Source of the DNA: JAWLDA01 sp041686855 | GTDB taxonomy: Bacteria; Bacillota; Limnochordia; DTU080; RSA5 | Assembly: GCA_041686855.1 (NCBI GenBank) | Contig: JAWLDA010000029.1 | Coordinates: 1 to 8,580, forward strand | Direction: 5' to 3' | DNA: 8,580 nucleotides | Shown: one piece after another, positions 5,891 through 8,580 of the stretch | How positions within the stretch are numbered: the first letter of the stretch is position 1 | Layout of the letters: each line of letters starts with the position of its first letter | Notes under the pieces: generated by a model | Databases searched by the model: none | What the model was told of the DNA's origin: nothing | What the model saw: only the letters and a program-made list of their open reading frames with translations | Translations under genes and position numbers: made by a program

Positions 5891-7376
5891 ATGCCCGTCC
5901 AGGACGAGTTCATCAGCTACGAGGAGTTCGGCGCGACAGGTGATGGTGTCACCGATGATCTGCCGAGCGCATGAGTACGCTAATGAGCACGGCTTGAGCG
6001 TCAGGACGAAGCCCGACGCGACGTACCATCTCGGTAGCCGGGCTCTGACTGCGAAGATCGCCACCGACACCGACTGGAACACTTCCCGTTTCACCATCGA
6101 TGACACGCACGCTGAAAACCATAAACTCCCGCTCTTTGACGTCTGCTCCTTGCTGGAGCCGGAAGAGCTGCAGATAGACAGCCTCACCCGAGACCAGAAG
6201 CACGTGGATGCACGCCCTCAGCGTGACTGCCATGTCTTGGTGGAGAACGCCAACCGACGGGTGTACATAAGGCGGGGGCTCAACCAGAATGACGGTGTTC
6301 CCCAGCATGACTGCTTCGTCCTGCGCCGGGACGGATCGGTGGAGGGCGCAATCGACTGGAACTACGACGTTATCACCCGTATTGAGGTTCGCCCTATCGA
6401 CGAGAAGCCGCTCGTGCTGCGTGGCGGAGTCTTCACCACCTTCGCCAACCGGATGAAACAGGAGGTTGGCTACAATTATTGGGCGAGAAACATCAAGATC
6501 ACCCGTTCAAACACCGAGGTCGATGGCCTGACCCACTATGTAGTTGGAGAAACCTCCGTGGGGCATCCCTATCGGGGATTCCTCGAGATTCGAAAGTGCG
6601 CCAATGTCACACTGCGCAATTGCTTCGCCACAGGACATAAGAAATACACGACCATTGGCGCAGCTGGAAAACCTGTCGCCATGGGGTCGTACGATTACCA
6701 AGCAACTGACGTGGTGAACTTCCGTATGATCGGCTGCCAAATGAACCACATCCTCGACAGAACCCGCTGGGGCGTCATCGCATCAAACTTTTGTAAGAAC
6801 ATCCTGCTTGAGGACTGTACCCTTTCCAGGATGGATGCGCACATGGGGGTCTCCGGCGGCTACACGATACGCCGCTGTACGCTGGGTCACATGGGGCTCA
6901 ACGCCATCGGACGCGGCGTGCTTACCATCGAGGATTCCACCCTGTACGGCAATGCGTTGGTCAGCTTCCGCCCGGACTACGGAAGCACGTGGGAGGGGGA
7001 TGTGATCATCCGCAACAGCCGCTGGGTGCCGGCCTGCGGAGACCTCTGCCAGCCCAATATGATTCACGCTCGCAATGACGGCATGCACGATTTCGGCTAC
7101 CGCTGTTTTATGCCCCGGGAGATAGAGATCGACGGCCTGTTCGTCGACGACCGGAATCATCCTGAAGAGTACCAGGGTATGTATCTACTCTCCGATCCTT
7201 ATGCGACGAACGATGACACTGGAAACACCACACCGGCCGAGGAACGCCCCTTCCCGATTGAACCGTGCCAGAGAATTACGGTTCGCAAGCTTACGACAGC
7301 CAGCGGTGTCAAACCACGGCTCTCACCGAATGGCGAACTTGGAAAGAGCACGGCTGTCATTGAGGAGAAGCGATGA
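5891..7376 (+). pseudogene. Right-handed beta-helix (pectate lyase-like fold) protein, frameshifted
   Basis: A protein of about 500 residues of the right-handed parallel beta-helix/pectate-lyase superfamily, broken near its start. ATG 5891, with AGGAGG 9 nt upstream, opens a frame encoding YEEFGATGDGVTDD, the classic N-terminal signature of the family. That frame stops at TGA 5972-5974. The rest of the protein continues in another frame from about 5958, beginning ICRAHEYANEHG, and runs intact to the stop at 7374-7376. Beta-helix coils are seen as repeated short strands: VTLRNCFATG, ILLEDCTLSRMDAHMG, YTIRRCTLGHMGLNAIG, LTIEDSTLYGN, VIIRNSRW. There is no signal peptide in the rebuilt N-terminus. 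The enzyme activity and substrate are unknown; such folds usually handle polysaccharides. The longest uninterrupted reading (5835-7376) begins with about 40 residues unlike the family and is probably not the native protein. A sequencing error is the main alternative to true inactivation. Confidence 0.75.
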
Positions 7377-7430
7377 TCGCGGCCGGTGATCCTTAAGTCT
7401 TCCTGGTCGCAAGGAGTTGACTACAGCAAC

Positions 7431-7922
7431 GTGTGGAATGGATCTGTTCGCCCCGCGGTAGAAGACGACCATCCCTTCCTATTGGAGATGCTTTATGAAG
7501 CAGCCTACTGGCGGACGGACCAGCCGCGTCCGCCACGTGACGAGGCTCTCGCACGCCCGGAGCTCAGCAAGATTCTTGATGGCTGGGGGCGTCACGGTGA
7601 TGCAGCCCTTATCGCCGTAACCCGTTGCGGAGTCCCAGTCGGCGCTGCATGGTATAGGTATTGGACCAGGGAGGATCATTCTTACGGGTTCGTTGACGAG
7701 GCAACACCTGAACTCGGCATTGCAGTACGGCGTAGCCAACGAGGATTAGGAATCGGTACGAGATTGCTCCGCGAGTTAATGCGATATGCGCGCGCGGCTG
7801 GAATCAAGACCCTAAGCCTTAGCGTTGAGGTCGAAAACTTTTCATTAAAACTGTACGAGCGCTGGGGTTTCAAAAGGGTTAGCGCTGCGGGAGGCGCGTG
7901 GACCATGATCGCTAATTTGTGA
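7431..7922 (+). CDS. GNAT family N-acetyltransferase
   Basis: A cytoplasmic GCN5-related acetyltransferase that would move an acetyl group from acetyl-CoA to an amine; substrate unknown. The order fits the fold. VRPAVEDDHPFLLEMLYEAA opens beta1-alpha1, PVGAAWYRYW is beta4, and ELGIAVRRSQRGLGIGTRLL is motif A with the CoA-pyrophosphate loop R-G-L-G-I-G. SLSVEVENFSLKLYERWGF is motif B. With GTG 7431 the protein has 163 residues, a normal length. This start puts the family similarity five residues in, with AAGGAG (7411-7416) 14 nt upstream, longer than ideal. GTG 7386 adds 15 residues unlike the family and begins 9 nt after the beta-helix stop, with only GAGGAG 18 nt upstream. The start is therefore uncertain. 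Nothing looks broken. Confidence 0.85.
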   Translation: MWNGSVRPAVEDDHPFLLEMLYEAAYWRTDQPRPPRDEALARPELSKILDGWGRHGDAALIAVTRCGVPVGAAWYRYWTREDHSYGFVDEATPELGIAVRRSQRGLGIGTRLLRELMRYARAAGIKTLSLSVEVENFSLKLYERWGFKRVSAAGGAWTMIANL

Positions 7923-7943
7923 CACGTAGGGATTGATAGGAGT

Positions 7944-8132
7944 ATGAGTCAATTAGATAAGATCGACCTCAAACTTGACGGATGTACGCCGCGCGAACCC
8001 GCGGAACTGGAGAACAATCATCCGACAACCTATGAAATGATAGATAATATGGCGGAAGGCGCAGGGGTCTGGACCACGACTGCAGGTCATGTGATCGCCG
8101 GCGAAGGCGGACATCGAGGCGACGATGGGTGA
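7944..8132 (+). CDS. Small hypothetical ORF (62 aa), doubtful
   Basis: A 62-codon frame that I do not recognise. It is acidic and soluble-looking, with a Gly-rich C-terminal end (GEGGHRGDDG). AGGAG (7938-7942) is only 1 nt from ATG 7944, too close for good initiation, which weakens the case. Two more short open stretches follow before the SRPBCC gene. One (8125-8187) ends in FFRYRYFERMNLA. The other, back in the first frame, ends at TAG 8259-8261 in DLPAAVKWLLREWV. The 7923-8263 stretch may thus be a decayed gene or two remnants rather than a live small gene. No family was identified for any piece. Confidence 0.25.
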   Translation: MSQLDKIDLKLDGCTPREPAELENNHPTTYEMIDNMAEGAGVWTTTAGHVIAGEGGHRGDDG

Positions 8133-8263
8133 CGGTCCTGGCTCTTTCTTTCGGTACAGATACTTTGAAAGGATGAATCTTGCGTAGCGGCCGTTGACTT
8201 GGGGGGCGCTAACGATGATCTTCCTGCCGCCGTTAAGTGGCTCTTGAGGGAGTGGGTATAGAT

Positions 8264-8497
8264 ATGTCGTCGAGAGTTGATACAGCTTCTAAACTTGTGT
8301 CAGTGTCTCCATCGGCCGTCTACCGGGCTTTTGCTGAACGGGGCGCGATGGAGAAGTGGCTCCCTCCAACGGGGATGACTGGCACGATGCTCGACTTTGA
8401 TTTTCGCGAAGGCGGTTCGTACCGCATGCGCTTGACGTACATGGATCCTCAGCAAGGACAAGGTAAGACGTCGGATGGTTCCACATTAGCCCCCTAA
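8264..8497 (+). pseudogene. SRPBCC/AHSA1 family protein, truncated at the C-terminus
   Basis: The N-terminal half of an SRPBCC (START/Bet v1-like) protein of the AHSA1 group, small ligand-binding or activator-like proteins of usually about 150-160 residues. Only 77 residues remain. The family landmarks SPSAVYRAF (15-23), WLPPTGMTG (32-40), DFDFREGGSYRMRLTY (44-59) and GKTSD (67-71) follow in the right order. After codon 71 or so the family pattern stops. The reading ends at TAA 8495-8497, inside what looks like the left end of an IS3-family element. ATG 8264 has GAGGGAG (8246-8252) 11 nt upstream; the frame is open back to 8237. Loss of half the fold implies it is non-functional. The missing half may lie beyond the right end of the insertion. 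Confidence 0.75.
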
Positions 8498-8580
8498 CCG
8501 ATTTGGACACATGAGCTTAGTTCGGGTAGAGTCAAAGAGACAGGAGAGAGACCAGATCATGACTCGAACCCACTATCCTC
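8485..8580 (+). mobile_element. IS3-family insertion sequence, left end (partial)
   Basis: From about 8485 the sequence changes character. The words TGGACAC (8504-8510), then GCTTAGT, recall the left end of IS3 as I remember it (TGGACAC, a few bases, GCTAAGTGAGT). The 19 nt from 8485 to TGGACAC matches the IS3 terminal distance. About 50 nt later a well-placed ribosome site leads into a small gene with the position expected of orfA. The exact terminus is uncertain (about 8475-8488), and the right end is outside the window. Confidence 0.45.
8559..8580 (+). CDS. Start of probable IS3-family orfA transposase (partial)
   Basis: ATG 8559 has AGGAGAG (8542-8548) 10 nt upstream and reads MTRTHYP before the window ends. 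Many IS3-family OrfA proteins begin with a similar basic MT(R/K)-x-x-(F/Y) stretch before their helix-turn-helix. The assignment rests mainly on the IS-like sequence upstream; seven residues cannot prove it. Confidence 0.4.

Noticed and set aside
5835..7376. The beta-helix gene read as one intact 513-residue protein from ATG 5835.
   Set aside because: The first 40 residues are unlike the family and lack a ribosome site, while the proper N-terminus with GDGVTDD and an AGGAGG site is in another frame at 5891.
8205..8240. CTAAC (8209-8213) with GTTAAGT (8232-8238) as a possible attC pair.
   Set aside because: The spacing is only about 30 bp and the first half does not match RYYYAAC in full.

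Overview
This window is an accessory stretch from a bacterium I cannot place with confidence. Base composition is mixed: roughly 60-67% GC in the large transporter gene (hand count of sample lines) and mid-40s in the gene at 5449. Every recognisable gene is on the + strand. Most are single-domain accessory proteins separated by spacers of about 50-210 bp. The families (DUF1801, DHFR-like, VOC, GNAT, SRPBCC, a CdiI_4-type immunity protein, a right-handed beta-helix protein) recur in soil and sediment bacteria and in mobile or cassette-like regions. I see no rRNA, tRNA, CRISPR array or convincing rho-independent terminator.

Layout, left to right: a DUF1801 protein (182-610); a spacer with a hairpin; a complete 12-helix RND/MMPL-family exporter (823-2919); a DHFR/RibD-C-like reductase (2984-3547); a short spacer with two hairpins; a VOC (glyoxalase/bleomycin-resistance fold) protein (3630-4022); an unrecognised 145-residue protein (4219-4656); a CdiI_4-type immunity protein with no toxin partner in view (4810-5247); a second, unrelated-looking and AT-richer DUF1801 protein (5449-5838); a right-handed beta-helix protein broken by a frameshift near its start (5891-7376); a GNAT acetyltransferase (7431-7922); a weak 62-codon ORF and a spacer that may hold remnants; and an SRPBCC/AHSA1 gene cut off at about codon 71-74 (8264-8497). 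The cut coincides with what looks like the left end of an IS3-family insertion sequence, whose orfA appears to start at 8559 and run off the window.

I see no pathway linking these genes. The picture is an accumulation of independently acquired, co-oriented accessory genes, two of them already broken. A gene-cassette (integron) origin is tempting, but I could not find paired attC core sites by eye. The best candidates for a second look are the orphan immunity protein with its unrecognised neighbour, the SRPBCC/IS junction, and the beta-helix frameshift. I do not see convincing evidence of a new multi-gene system.
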